This document shows positions 1 to 8,008 of a DNA stretch of 64,000 bases, piece after piece. The notes below the pieces were generated by a model, which did not search any database, had not been told where the DNA came from, and saw only the letters and a list, made by a program, of their open reading frames with translations. Made by a program: the position numbers and the translations under genes. The DNA is from Erythrobacter sp. WG (GTDB lineage Bacteria; Pseudomonadota; Alphaproteobacteria; Sphingomonadales; Sphingomonadaceae). The stretch covers positions 124,001-188,000 of the forward strand of contig NZ_JAPFGY010000002.1 of the NCBI RefSeq assembly GCF_026586795.1, given 5' to 3'. Numbering within the stretch: the stretch's first letter is position 1; every line of letters starts with the position of its first letter.

Positions 1-614
1 TTGGCGTCTTCGGTGACGGTCTCGATCACGGTCTTGCCGGTCTCGACATTGTCCTTGAGGAGTTCCTGGGCGCCGGCGAAGAAGATCTTGCCGCTTTCGA
101 CGACCGCCTCGAGGTTCGCCTTGGTGAACTCGGTGGCTTCGCCGGCGAATTCGGTGCCCTTGGCGTAGGCGGTCTTGGCGCGGGCCTGCGCGTCGGCGAG
201 GGCGGCCTTGGCGGTGGCGGTCAGGTCGGTGGTGTTGACGGTTTCCATGACGGTATCCTTGAGCTTGACGATGGGATTGGTCTTCGGCGCGATGGCGGGC
301 TGCTGAGCCGCCTCGGCGGGCGCGGCCGCCTTGCGCGCGGGCTTGATCTTGGCCGCCTTGATGACGGTCTTGGCCGCACGCTTGGCGAGCTTCGGCGCCT
401 TGGTGGCGATCGGAGCCGGCTTGGACGCGGGCAGAATGTCGGCGGGCGCATCGACCGCGGGCGTGGTGACGACAGCCTCGGGAGCGGAGGGCACGACCTT
501 GGCCGCAGCCTCGGCGATCACCTTCTGGGTGGCGGCATCGATCTTGGCGGTCGCAGGCTTCGCGGCCTTCATCGCGACCTTCGCTTCGACAGCCTTGGGT
601 TCAACGTCGGACAT
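1..614 (-). CDS. Phasin family protein (partial, C-terminus off the left edge)
   Basis: Phasins coat polyhydroxyalkanoate (PHA) granules in the cytoplasm and control their size and number. Reading from the ATG at 614, the first ~100 residues are a low-complexity Ala/Lys/Pro tract (AAKPATAKID, KAPKLAKRAAKTVIK). This is followed by an amphipathic helical phasin-type region (TAKAALADAQARAKTAYAKG, then FTKANLEAVVESGKIFFAGA). Such Lys/Ala-rich leaders are common in sphingomonad phasins. The frame is open to base 1, so the stop lies outside the window. It sits 150 bp downstream of phaC on the same strand, which supports a role in PHA storage. A 15-bp palindrome lies in that gap and may be its operator. 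The family call is by similarity of the helical segment and context. Confidence 0.85.
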   Translation of the reverse strand, partial: MSDVEPKAVEAKVAMKAAKPATAKIDAATQKVIAEAAAKVVPSAPEAVVTTPAVDAPADILPASKPAPIATKAPKLAKRAAKTVIKAAKIKPARKAAAPAEAAQQPAIAPKTNPIVKLKDTVMETVNTTDLTATAKAALADAQARAKTAYAKGTEFAGEATEFTKANLEAVVESGKIFFAGAQELLKDNVETGKTVIETVTEDA

Positions 615-676
615 GGCAACCTCGTTTCATGTTGCGATGCACAAAATAAGCATTGCGGAAGCGAAGTCAAGCATTT

Positions 677-691
677 TTGTGCAGTGCACAA
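677..691. promoter_or_regulatory. Perfect palindrome TTGTGCAGTGCACAA upstream of the phasin gene
   Basis: A perfect inverted repeat (TTGTGCA, one central G, TGCACAA) lies between phaC and the phasin start. A further TGCACAA half-site occurs at 638-644, close to the phasin start codon. Phasin genes of alphaproteobacteria are commonly repressed by PhaR, which binds palindromes containing TGCA/GCAG elements and is released by nascent PHA. Assignment to PhaR is inference; no phaR gene is visible in this window. Confidence 0.5.
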
Positions 692-764
692 TAATGTTGG
701 AAAGCGAGCCGCTTCAGCAGGTTCGCTCCTCGGCCCGGGATGTACTTGCCGTACGAAGCCGCCC

Positions 765-2675
765 TCAGCGGGTCTTCACATAGCGGCCCGGCGCATCCTC
801 GATCACCGTGTCGCCCGGACCGCCAGGCATCCGCTTGCCCTGTGCCGGCACCCGCGCGTCCGACTGCCGGTGCAGCCAAGCGAGCCAGTGCGGCCACCAG
901 CTGCCCGGATGCTCGGCGGCGCCTGCCACGAAATCCTTGAGCGACGGCGCGGCGCTGTCGCCCACCCAGTACTGGTACTTGCCGGCCGCGGGGGGATTGA
1001 CCACGCCCGCGATGTGGCCCGAGCCCGCCAGCAGGAAATCGACCGGGCCGGTGAAGTGCTTCGTGATCCGCCACACGCTTTCCGCCGGGGCGATATGGTC
1101 CTCGCGCCCCGCCTGCACGAAGGTGGGCGTGGCGACGAGGCGCAAGTCGATCGGCGTGCCGTCCGCCGACAGGGCGTCGGGCACCACCAGCTTGTTGTCG
1201 CGGTAGAGATCGCGCAGGTAGGCGTTGTGCCACTTGGCGGGCAGATTGGTGACGTCGCCGTTCCAATGGAGCAGGTCGAAGGCCGGGTAGTCCTCGCCCA
1301 AGAGGTAATTGTTGACGACATAGTTCCAGATGAGGTCGCGCCCGCGCAGCGCATTGAAGGTGGCGGCAAGGTAGCGCCCGTCGAGATAGCCCTGCGGCGA
1401 CAATTGCCCGATCATCTCGAGCTGGCCCTCGTCGATGAAGTGCTTGAGGTCGCCCGCCCGCTCAAAATCGACCTGCGCGGTGAAGAAGGTTGCGGACTTC
1501 ACCTTGTCGGCTTCGCCCCGGCGGTGGAGCACCGCCAGCGTCGCGGCCAGCGTCGTTCCGGCCACGCAGTAGCCGATGGTGTGGACCGCCGGCACATCGA
1601 GCCGCGCGCGGACATGGTCGATCGCCTCGATCTGGCCGCGGATGTAATCGTCCCAAACGATGTCGGCCATGGTTTCGTCGGCGCTCTTCCAGCTGACCAC
1701 GAAGACCGTGATCCCCTGATCGACCGCCCATTTGATGAAGCTCTTCTTGGGCGTCAGATCGAGGATGTAGAAGCGGTTGATCCACGGCGGAAAGATCACC
1801 AGCGGGGTCTCCAGCACCTCCTCGGTGGTCGGCGCATACTGGATCAGCTGGTAGAGCGGCGTCTCGTGCACCACCTTGCCCGGCGTCGCGGCGAGGTTCT
1901 CGCCGAGGCGGAAGGCCTGTGGATCGGTATGGGTGAGCTGCCCGCGCTTCAGGTCGTTGACGAGGTGCTGCATCCCGCGCACCAGGTTCGCGCCCTTGCT
2001 CTCCATGGTGCGCTTCAGGACCACCGGGTTCGATGCGAGGAAATTGTCCGGGCTCATCGCCTCGGCAAGCGCGGAAACCGCAAATTCGAGCTGCTGGCGC
2101 TTCGTCTTGTCGAGCCCCTCCATCCCCCTCACCGCCTCGCGCATGTATTCGGCGAGCATCAGGTAGGTCTGGTGGAGCAGCAGGAAGGCCGGGTGCTCGC
2201 GCCATGCGGGATCGGCAAAACGCCGGTCGCTCTTCGGTAGCGCGGCGGGATCGGGAGCCGCGGCCGCCGTGCCGCCAGTCGCGCCCGCGGCGAAGCTCTG
2301 CATCATGCCTGACCACAGCTGCATCTGCCCTTCGGCGAGCCGGGCGGAGGCTTCGAACAGCCCCTTGGGCATCTGGCCGAGCATCGCCTGCGAGACCATC
2401 ATCCACTGCGCCGGGTCGAACAGGTTGGCGCCCGCGCCCGCGCTTGCCTTTTCGGCTGCGCTCTGCGCCTGGTGAGTCGCGAAATCGAGCCACAGCTGCT
2501 GGAGCTGTGCGGCGGTGGCGGTCCATTCGGCGATCTCGCCCGGCTCGAGGGCCTGGCCGAGCAGCGTCTCCATCCCCTTGCCGCCCATCATCTCGCGCAG
2601 CGCGTCGCCTTGCATATCGAGAAAGCTCTTCACGCCCTCTCCCGCTGCCGCCATGAGATCGCCGTCCTGTGCCAT
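765..2675 (-). CDS. phaC: Class I poly(3-hydroxyalkanoate) synthase
   Basis: Polymerises (R)-3-hydroxyacyl-CoA into PHA at the granule surface. The 636-residue protein has the N-terminal PhaC_N region and an alpha/beta-hydrolase core. The lipase-like box GYCVAGT puts the catalytic Cys at about residue 370. The Asp of the triad is in the GREDHIAP segment and the His in GSGHIAGVVNPP. The length fits class I enzymes (about 560-640 residues). I chose ATG 2675 because the open frame upstream (to 2840) is Arg/Pro-rich, lacks family similarity and would overlap the divergent aminotransferase. A purine-rich GGAAGGGA stretch lies about 12-19 nt before 2675. The phasin gene follows 150 bp downstream on the same strand. 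Confidence 0.95.
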   Translation of the reverse strand: MAQDGDLMAAAGEGVKSFLDMQGDALREMMGGKGMETLLGQALEPGEIAEWTATAAQLQQLWLDFATHQAQSAAEKASAGAGANLFDPAQWMMVSQAMLGQMPKGLFEASARLAEGQMQLWSGMMQSFAAGATGGTAAAAPDPAALPKSDRRFADPAWREHPAFLLLHQTYLMLAEYMREAVRGMEGLDKTKRQQLEFAVSALAEAMSPDNFLASNPVVLKRTMESKGANLVRGMQHLVNDLKRGQLTHTDPQAFRLGENLAATPGKVVHETPLYQLIQYAPTTEEVLETPLVIFPPWINRFYILDLTPKKSFIKWAVDQGITVFVVSWKSADETMADIVWDDYIRGQIEAIDHVRARLDVPAVHTIGYCVAGTTLAATLAVLHRRGEADKVKSATFFTAQVDFERAGDLKHFIDEGQLEMIGQLSPQGYLDGRYLAATFNALRGRDLIWNYVVNNYLLGEDYPAFDLLHWNGDVTNLPAKWHNAYLRDLYRDNKLVVPDALSADGTPIDLRLVATPTFVQAGREDHIAPAESVWRITKHFTGPVDFLLAGSGHIAGVVNPPAAGKYQYWVGDSAAPSLKDFVAGAAEHPGSWWPHWLAWLHRQSDARVPAQGKRMPGGPGDTVIEDAPGRYVKTR

Positions 2676-2838
2676 CGCCTGAAAATCGTCCCTTCCGCCC
2701 GCGCCGGGGCCGATGATGCCGTCAATCGAGCGCCATCGCAACTCGTCCGAAAAGCCGCTTCCCTGTAGCGGCGATCTTCGCCTAGTGAGAGGCTGCGGCG
2801 GCCCGATGGGCGCGGCATGAGACGAGGTGATGACGGCC

Positions 2839-4038
2839 ATGAACGACCAGTTCTATCGCATGAAGCGGATGCCCCCCTACGTGATCGCGGAGGTGAACGC
2901 CATGCGTCATGCGGCGCGTCTGGCCGGGCAGGACATCATCGACCTCGGCATGGGAAACCCCGACCAGCCCCCGCCGCAGCACGTCATCGACAAGCTGTGC
3001 GAGGTCGCCGCCAAGCCCGATGCCCACGGCTATTCGCAGTCCAAGGGCATCCCCGGATTGCGCCGCGCGCAGGCGGGCTACTACGCGCGCCGTTTCGGGG
3101 TGGAGCTCGATCCCGAGACCGAGGTGGTCGTCACGATGGGCTCGAAGGAGGGCCTCTCGAGCCTCGCCACCGCGATCATCGCGCCGGGCGATGTGGTGCT
3201 GGCGCCGAACCCTTCCTATCCGATCCACACTTTCGGCTTCATCATCGCCGGCGCGACGATCCGCTCGGTGCCGGTGACGCCGGACGAGCATTACTGGGAA
3301 TCGCTTGAGCGGGCGATGAACTATACCGTGCCGCGCCCTTCGGTGCTGGTGGTGAGCTACCCCTCGAACCCGACCTCCGAGATCGTCGACCTCGCCTTCT
3401 ACGAGCGGCTGGTCGCCTGGGCGAAGGAGAACCAGGTCTGGGTGGTCAGCGACCTTGCCTATTCCGAGCTCTATTTCGACGGCAACCCGACGCCCTCGAT
3501 CATGCAGGTGCCGGGCGCCAAGGACGTGGCGATCGAGTTCACCAGCATGAGCAAGACCTATTCGATGGCCGGCTGGCGGATGGGCTTCGCGGTCGGCAAC
3601 CGCCAGCTGATTGCGGCGCTGACCCGCGTGAAATCCTATCTCGATTACGGCGCCTTCACCCCGATCCAGGCCGCGGCCTGCGCGGCGCTGAACGGTCCGC
3701 AGGACATCATCGAGACCAACCGCGCGCTCTACCAGAAGCGCCGCGACGTGATGGTCGAGGCGTTCGGCCGCGCCGGCTGGGAGATCCCGCCGCCGCCCGC
3801 CTCGATGTTCGCCTGGGCGCCGCTGCCGCCGGCGCTGAAGGCGATGGGCAGTCTCGAGTTCTCCAAGCAGCTTCTGACCCAGGCGCAGGTCGCGGTCGCG
3901 CCGGGCGTCGGCTATGGCGAGAACGGTGAGGGCTATGTGCGGATCGCGATGGTCGAGAACGAACAGCGCCTGCGCCAAGCGGCGCGCAACATCCGCCGCT
4001 ACCTGCAATCGCTGGGCGTCAACAGTTCGGCCGCGTAA
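2839..4038 (+). CDS. alaC: PLP-dependent aminotransferase, AlaC / LL-DAP-aminotransferase-like (class I/II)
   Basis: Fold-type I aminotransferase that probably makes alanine from pyruvate and glutamate. Related proteins are often labelled LL-diaminopimelate aminotransferase. Visible features are the N-terminal LPPYV-type segment (RMPPYVIAEVNAMR), the cofactor-site DLGMGNPD and TMGSKEG, SYPSNPT, and the PLP-lysine motif SMSKTYSMAGWRMGF. These match E. coli AlaC along the whole length (about 400 residues). Starts at 2827 (GTG) and 2830 are possible. ATG 2839 is preferred because GAGGTGA sits 8 nt upstream of it and homologues begin at this residue. It is divergent from phaC and forms a single-gene unit. 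Substrate specificity (alanine versus another amino acid) is inferred only. Confidence 0.88.
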   Translation: MNDQFYRMKRMPPYVIAEVNAMRHAARLAGQDIIDLGMGNPDQPPPQHVIDKLCEVAAKPDAHGYSQSKGIPGLRRAQAGYYARRFGVELDPETEVVVTMGSKEGLSSLATAIIAPGDVVLAPNPSYPIHTFGFIIAGATIRSVPVTPDEHYWESLERAMNYTVPRPSVLVVSYPSNPTSEIVDLAFYERLVAWAKENQVWVVSDLAYSELYFDGNPTPSIMQVPGAKDVAIEFTSMSKTYSMAGWRMGFAVGNRQLIAALTRVKSYLDYGAFTPIQAAACAALNGPQDIIETNRALYQKRRDVMVEAFGRAGWEIPPPPASMFAWAPLPPALKAMGSLEFSKQLLTQAQVAVAPGVGYGENGEGYVRIAMVENEQRLRQAARNIRRYLQSLGVNSSAA

Positions 4039-4080
4039 GTCGCGCGGCTTATTTGAGACCGATTTGATCCGATTAATATT

Positions 4081-4102
4081 AACCTTTCGCCTGAAAAAGG
4101 TT
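4081..4102. other. Inverted repeat AACCTTT-8-AAAGGTT upstream of the HTH-membrane gene
   Basis: Arms at 4081-4087 and 4096-4102 are perfectly complementary with an 8-nt loop, in an AT-rich stretch (TTAATATTAACC) unusual for this GC-rich sequence. There is no T-run after it, so a simple intrinsic terminator is unlikely. It lies 42 bp before the start at 4144 and could be an operator. Confidence 0.35.
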
Positions 4103-4143
4103 AGAGGTTTCGCCTAATCGGGGATTCGCGCGAGGAGATTTTC

Positions 4144-4731
4144 ATGGCGTCCGGAGCCGCTCGCCGGCTGACCGACCGTCAGCTAGCCGTGATGGAGCGC
4201 ATCGATCGGCGGGTGCCGATCAAGGTGATCGCGATGGAACTCGGCGTGTCCGAGACGCGGATCAACCAGCATATCCGCGCATTGAAGGATTTCTACGACG
4301 CCGGCAGCCTCGGCGAACTGGTCGAGAACTTCAGGGCGACGCAGCCATCGGAAGCGGCAGACGGCGAGGCCGCGCCCGCCGAGCCTAGCGCCGTGGCGGT
4401 CTTCAGCGAACCTGCATACACAAAATCGCAGCTACGTCCGATCGCCGATCTGGCGGCATTCGGCGATCGGGACGATCTGGGTCACCTGGTCCTCAGCGAT
4501 GCAATGCCGCTCATAGAACAGGCACCGTGGCTGAAACCGGGCGAACCGAAGGTCGTCCCCGGAGTGCTCGATGGGGAGCATGCCGTCCTGTTTCGGCTTG
4601 GGGCAATCATCGGGATTGCATCGGGTGTCTTCGCCGCCGTGATCCTCGCGGTGACGGCCGCGATGACCCTCAGCGCGGCGACGGATGGCAAGGCGAACTA
4701 CTCCGGGGAACCACGTGTCGCGGCCGGATGA
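4144..4731 (+). CDS. Helix-turn-helix protein with C-terminal membrane anchor
   Basis: A 195-residue protein with an N-terminal LuxR/sigma-type HTH (about residues 8-55). The recognition segment is ELGVSETRINQHIRALKDFY. An acidic Ala/Pro-rich linker of about 90 residues follows, then one clear transmembrane helix (about 153-178, IIGIASGVFAAVILAVTAAM) and a short tail. The topology would tether a cytoplasmic DNA-binding domain to the inner membrane. The ATG is preceded by GAGGAGA at about 6 nt. Three small genes of unknown function follow on the same strand. Role unknown; a membrane-linked regulator is the simplest reading. Confidence 0.75.
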   Translation: MASGAARRLTDRQLAVMERIDRRVPIKVIAMELGVSETRINQHIRALKDFYDAGSLGELVENFRATQPSEAADGEAAPAEPSAVAVFSEPAYTKSQLRPIADLAAFGDRDDLGHLVLSDAMPLIEQAPWLKPGEPKVVPGVLDGEHAVLFRLGAIIGIASGVFAAVILAVTAAMTLSAATDGKANYSGEPRVAAG

Positions 4732-4756
4732 GCACCGGGCGCGTCGGAGACCGAAA

Positions 4757-5101
4757 ATGGATAACCGTATTCTCGCCGATGCTCACAACCTCAAGAAGCT
4801 GATCCGCGAAGCCGAGGCCCTCGCCGACGAGGCGATCATCGCGATGGCGCGCCTCAAGCAGGCGATGCTCGCCGCGCGGCAGAACCCGGAGGTCGAGGTC
4901 AACACCGGCCAGCGTGCGTTGCTGCGGCTTACCGAAGCCGAAAGCCAGGCGCTCGCGATGTCGACCAACCTGCTGCGCGTCCATGACGAGCTCAGCAAGG
5001 TCGCCGAGGTGCACGCCGGCCCGGACAGCGGGATTCCGACCACCCTCCCGCCGTCCGATCTCGCCGCGCTGCCGACCCGCAAGGACGCCATGCCGGCCTG
5101 A
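4757..5101 (+). CDS. Hypothetical small helical protein
   Basis: A 114-residue protein, mostly helical and Ala/Leu/Glu-rich, with heptad-like spacing (LREAEALADEAIIAMARLKQ region is typical). It ends with a Pro-rich tail (TTLPPSDLAALPT). No enzymatic motif is visible. It starts 25 nt after the HTH-membrane gene and ends 3 nt before the next gene, so it is probably cotranscribed with both. The family is not recognised. A coiled-coil partner of the upstream anchored regulator is conceivable but unsupported. Confidence 0.65.
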   Translation: MDNRILADAHNLKKLIREAEALADEAIIAMARLKQAMLAARQNPEVEVNTGQRALLRLTEAESQALAMSTNLLRVHDELSKVAEVHAGPDSGIPTTLPPSDLAALPTRKDAMPA

Positions 5102-5104
5102 TCG

Positions 5105-5611
5105 ATGGCGATGCTGCTCGATCTGTTCAACGAATTCCGAGTCCCGGCCCAGCATCTCGCCAGCCTGCTGCTGGCGGGTGCCATCTGGCGCTGGGGCGGG
5201 GCCCCGGAACGTTGGCTGATCGGCGTGTTCCTCGCGACCATGGTGGTGCCGGTCTACATCGCGCGGGGGCTGGGTCTCAGCGCGACGGACATCGGCCCCT
5301 GGGCGACGATGGTCATCTCGCTCGACCTCATGGCGGCGGCACTGTTCGTCGGCATCGCGCTCAACGCCAATCGCAATTACCCGCTGTGGATCGCCGGCTT
5401 CCAGGTGGTGGCCGTGGCAGCGCACCTCGTCAAGGCGCTGGTCCACGAGGTGTCGCCGCTCGCTTACGCAATCCTCGTGATCGGGCCGTCCTATTGCCAG
5501 CTCCTGTTGCTCATCGCGGGCTTTGCCCGTCATGCGCTGCGCCAGCGCCGCTTCGGACCATACCGGGAGTGGCGACAGGCGGTTCCGGGGGTGCTGGGGT
5601 GGCGACCATGA
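5105..5611 (+). CDS. Small integral membrane protein, unknown function
   Basis: A 168-residue protein with about five hydrophobic segments (around 15-35, 38-58, 66-90, 97-120 and 125-150). It ends in a basic cytoplasmic-type tail (RHALRQRRFGPYREWRQ). No transporter or enzyme motif is recognised. It lies 3 nt downstream of the small helical gene, with the JAMM-domain gene beginning about 50 bp further on. A function should not be assigned from sequence alone. Confidence 0.65.
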   Translation: MAMLLDLFNEFRVPAQHLASLLLAGAIWRWGGAPERWLIGVFLATMVVPVYIARGLGLSATDIGPWATMVISLDLMAAALFVGIALNANRNYPLWIAGFQVVAVAAHLVKALVHEVSPLAYAILVIGPSYCQLLLLIAGFARHALRQRRFGPYREWRQAVPGVLGWRP

Positions 5612-5660
5612 CAGAGCGGCGCGGTAGCGCGCGCGCGGACCAGATCGCCGCCATGGCGGC

Positions 5661-6101
5661 ATGGCGGCGACCGTGCCGATCCTGACCGCCCCCCTTCCGG
5701 CCGCCGGGCTGACGGCGCCCGTCCCCGAGCGGCGCACGGCGGCGATGATCGCCTACCTGCGCGACGTCATCCTCGCCCCGCCCGCCACGCAAGAGCGCGG
5801 CCACGCGATCTTCGTCGATCGCGCGCGCGGCTGGCTGGGCGATGCGCCCTGCGGGATCGGCACCATGAATGCCCTGACCTTGCGGATGCGCGAACTGCTC
5901 GGCGAGGCGCTGCGCCACGATGCGGCGGGGATCATCCTCGCCCACAGCCATCCATCGGGCCATTGCCGCCCCAGCGGGTGCGACATCGCCGCCACCCGCC
6001 GGCTCGCCGAGGTGGCGGGCGCCCTCGACATCGCGTTGATCGACCATCTGATCATCACCCGCGAGGCGGTCTACTCGATGCGGGCCGGGGGGCTGCTTTG
6101 A
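5661..6101 (+). CDS. Stand-alone JAMM/MPN domain protein (RadC-like)
   Basis: A 146-residue protein with the RadC-type JAMM metal site. The motif HSHPSGHCRPSGCD provides the HxH pair and the distal Asp, and an upstream Glu occurs in LLGEALRHDA. Full-length RadC proteins are about 220-230 residues and carry an N-terminal helix-hairpin-helix region, which is missing here. Only the RadC-like catalytic domain is present. JAMM proteins can be isopeptidases, but the activity of RadC-type members is unproven. The start at 5661 is the only ATG that keeps the domain intact and lacks a strong ribosome site. Its stop overlaps the TTG start of the next gene, so the two are translationally coupled. Confidence 0.75.
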   Translation: MAATVPILTAPLPAAGLTAPVPERRTAAMIAYLRDVILAPPATQERGHAIFVDRARGWLGDAPCGIGTMNALTLRMRELLGEALRHDAAGIILAHSHPSGHCRPSGCDIAATRRLAEVAGALDIALIDHLIITREAVYSMRAGGLL

Positions 6102-6493
6102 ACGCGCTCCCCGGTCTCGGCCACTTCCCCGCGAGGGACATCGCCACCGCGCGTTTTCGCGAAGCGGGGGACCTGACGCTCGATCTCACCCACCGCGATG
6201 GGCGGGTCGAGGATCGCTGGCTCGGCCTCGATCCGCGCGAATTCGCGATCCTGTGGCGGCTTGCGGCACGCCCCGGCGAGTCGGTCAGCGACGCGGAACT
6301 GACCGCAGACCTGTGGCGGGCGCGCCCGGGCACCGAGGCAGCCGACCTCGCCCGCCTCATCGTCCGCCTCAGGGCGAAGCTTGCCGCCTTCGGCCTTGCC
6401 GATCTTGTCGCGGCCGGTCGGGGCGGGGGCCATGCCCTTGCCGCCCGGCCGTCCTTGAGCCTGGCCCCCGGCCCGGAGCCGCGCGGGCACTAG
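6098..6493 (+). CDS. Orphan winged-helix DNA-binding protein (OmpR/PhoB C-terminal type)
   Basis: The 131-residue protein matches the effector domain of OmpR-family response regulators. An LTLDLTHRDGRV-like strand region and GLDPREFAILWRLAARPGESVS lead the domain. The recognition-helix region ADLARLIVRLRAKLA follows, with the wing at GRGGGHAL. There is no receiver domain. The probable start is TTG 6098, whose last bases form the upstream TGA. The ORF could also be read from further upstream, but that sequence encodes the JAMM protein in another frame. A one-domain winged helix coupled to a JAMM protein is unusual; the regulatory target is unknown. Confidence 0.65.
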   Translation: MNALPGLGHFPARDIATARFREAGDLTLDLTHRDGRVEDRWLGLDPREFAILWRLAARPGESVSDAELTADLWRARPGTEAADLARLIVRLRAKLAAFGLADLVAAGRGGGHALAARPSLSLAPGPEPRGH

Positions 6494-6581
6494 CCGGCCG
6501 CGGGCCCGATGCTCTGGACAGGACGCAGGGGATGGGCCAATCTCGCGGTCCTGCCACCGAGCCAACCAGGGATGTCACGCC

Positions 6582-7412
6582 ATGTCCGCCCCGACCGCCG
6601 CCAAGCCTGCCACGATCGCCAATGATCGCATCGCCATCGACCTCGGCGAGGATGGTGTCGCCGAAGTCCGCTTCACCCGCGGCGACAAGATGAACGCGCT
6701 CGATGCGGAGATGTTCGAGCGGATCATCGAGGCCGGCCATGCGCTCCACCACATGAAGGGCCTGCGCGCTGTGGTGCTTTCCGGAGAGGGGCGCGCCTTC
6801 TGCGCCGGGCTCGACCTTTCCAACTTCGCCAGGAAGCCGCGCGAGGACGAGCCGAGCCTCACCGAACGCACCTACGGCAACGCCAACCGCGCGCAGCAGG
6901 TGGCAATGCAGTGGAGGAAGCTCCCGGTCCCCGTCATCGCGGCGGTTCACGGCGTGTGCTTCGGCGGCGGCCTCCAGATCGCGAGCGGCGCCGACATCCG
7001 CATCGTTCACCCCGAAACCCGGATGGCGATCATGGAGATGAAATGGGGCCTCGTGCCGGACATGGGCGGCTATGCCCTGTGGCGCGGGCTGGTGCGCGAC
7101 GATGTGCTGCGCGAGCTCGTTTACACCAACCGCGAGTTCACCGGCGCCGAGGCGCAGGCCCTGGGGCTAGCCACCCATGTCGACGCGAACCCCCGCGACC
7201 GCGCGCTCGCCATCGCGCGGACCATCGCGCTCAAGAACCCCCACGCGATCCGCGCCGCCAAGCGCCTCCAGGCCGGGATGTGGGAGCGCGAGACCGACGC
7301 GATCCTGCTCGAGGAAAGCATCGAACAGCACGGCATCCTGCGCAGCCGCAATCAGGTCGAGGCCGTGATGGCGGAGATGGAGCGGCGCAAGCCCAACTTC
7401 GAGGATCTTTGA
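6582..7412 (+). CDS. Crotonase / enoyl-CoA hydratase family protein
   Basis: A 276-residue protein of the crotonase fold, acting on an acyl-CoA thioester in the cytoplasm. The oxyanion-hole segments are LSGEGRAFCAGLDLSNF and VHGVCFGGGLQIASGADIR, and a later EMKWGLVPDMGGY segment is where family members place a catalytic acid. The C-terminal helix is typical (RNQVEAVMAEMERRKPNF). The ATG at 6582 follows the motif-free 88-bp gap after the winged-helix gene. Hydratase, isomerase or hydrolase activity cannot be separated by inspection. It stands alone, without beta-oxidation neighbours. Confidence 0.88.
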   Translation: MSAPTAAKPATIANDRIAIDLGEDGVAEVRFTRGDKMNALDAEMFERIIEAGHALHHMKGLRAVVLSGEGRAFCAGLDLSNFARKPREDEPSLTERTYGNANRAQQVAMQWRKLPVPVIAAVHGVCFGGGLQIASGADIRIVHPETRMAIMEMKWGLVPDMGGYALWRGLVRDDVLRELVYTNREFTGAEAQALGLATHVDANPRDRALAIARTIALKNPHAIRAAKRLQAGMWERETDAILLEESIEQHGILRSRNQVEAVMAEMERRKPNFEDL

Positions 7413-7546
7413 GGCCAGGCGGCGCGGGGATTGTTACCGCCCGCAGCATGGCGGCCCGATATCGGCCGAGGTTGGGCGTTGGATACTGTCTGTGACCAGC
7501 GACCGCGCGCGGCGGAATGGCTCTGCGATGTTGACGTAGGTGCTAT

Positions 7547-7738
7547 ATGGCGGAAGCCGCTGAGATTGAGATTACGGACGCGTTGGTTGAGGCGGGTGTA
7601 GCGGCCATGCAGGAGGCGCATGACGCTGAGGCTTTTGTGCAAATTCCCGCCAAGCGCTTAGGTGTTCTTGCTCGAGAGCTGATTGTTGCAATGCTGAGAG
7701 CAGCTACAAAAGTTGATCGCGCAGCGCCGTCGCTCTGA
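7547..7738 (+). CDS. Small hypothetical protein (weak)
   Basis: A 63-residue open frame starting ATG 7547 (EIEITDALVEAGVAAMQEAH). No domain is recognised; ITDALVEAG-type openings occur in small phage or plasmid proteins. Codon use and base composition from about 7540 to 8000 are less GC-rich than the flanks, which hints at foreign DNA. The following 270 bp (7739-8008) before the thioesterase stop show no further gene. It could be a non-coding frame. Confidence 0.4.
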   Translation: MAEAAEIEITDALVEAGVAAMQEAHDAEAFVQIPAKRLGVLARELIVAMLRAATKVDRAAPSL

Positions 7739-8008
7739 CGGTGAGCGCGGCCATGTCCGTCAGCGTCATGATGAGCTCGCGTCGGATCGACTTGCCTCGA
7801 TCCGACTGAGATCGAATGTCTGCCAAATGACCTTGCGTTATCCTCAGCCCTAGCAACCGGTAAGTCCGTGGCCGCTCTTTTCTATCGTTAGCCCCTTCCC
7901 GCACCCAGCGATGCCGCAGTCCTCGCCAAGCCCCCGTGTTCGTCCGCTTCCGATATTCTCTAATGAGGAAATGAAACGGAGACAGAATGGTGTGGTTCGC
8001 GGCGGGCG

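Noticed and set aside
684..2240. Long plus-strand open frame (518 codons) opposite phaC
   Set aside because: It is the antisense shadow of a GC-rich gene: Arg/Gly/His/Val-rich, no domain, no ribosome site, while phaC on the other strand has full family motifs.
2782..4008. 408-codon minus-strand open frame opposite the aminotransferase
   Set aside because: The aminotransferase on the plus strand has all PLP-enzyme motifs. The antisense frame is His/Arg/Asp-rich shadow sequence.
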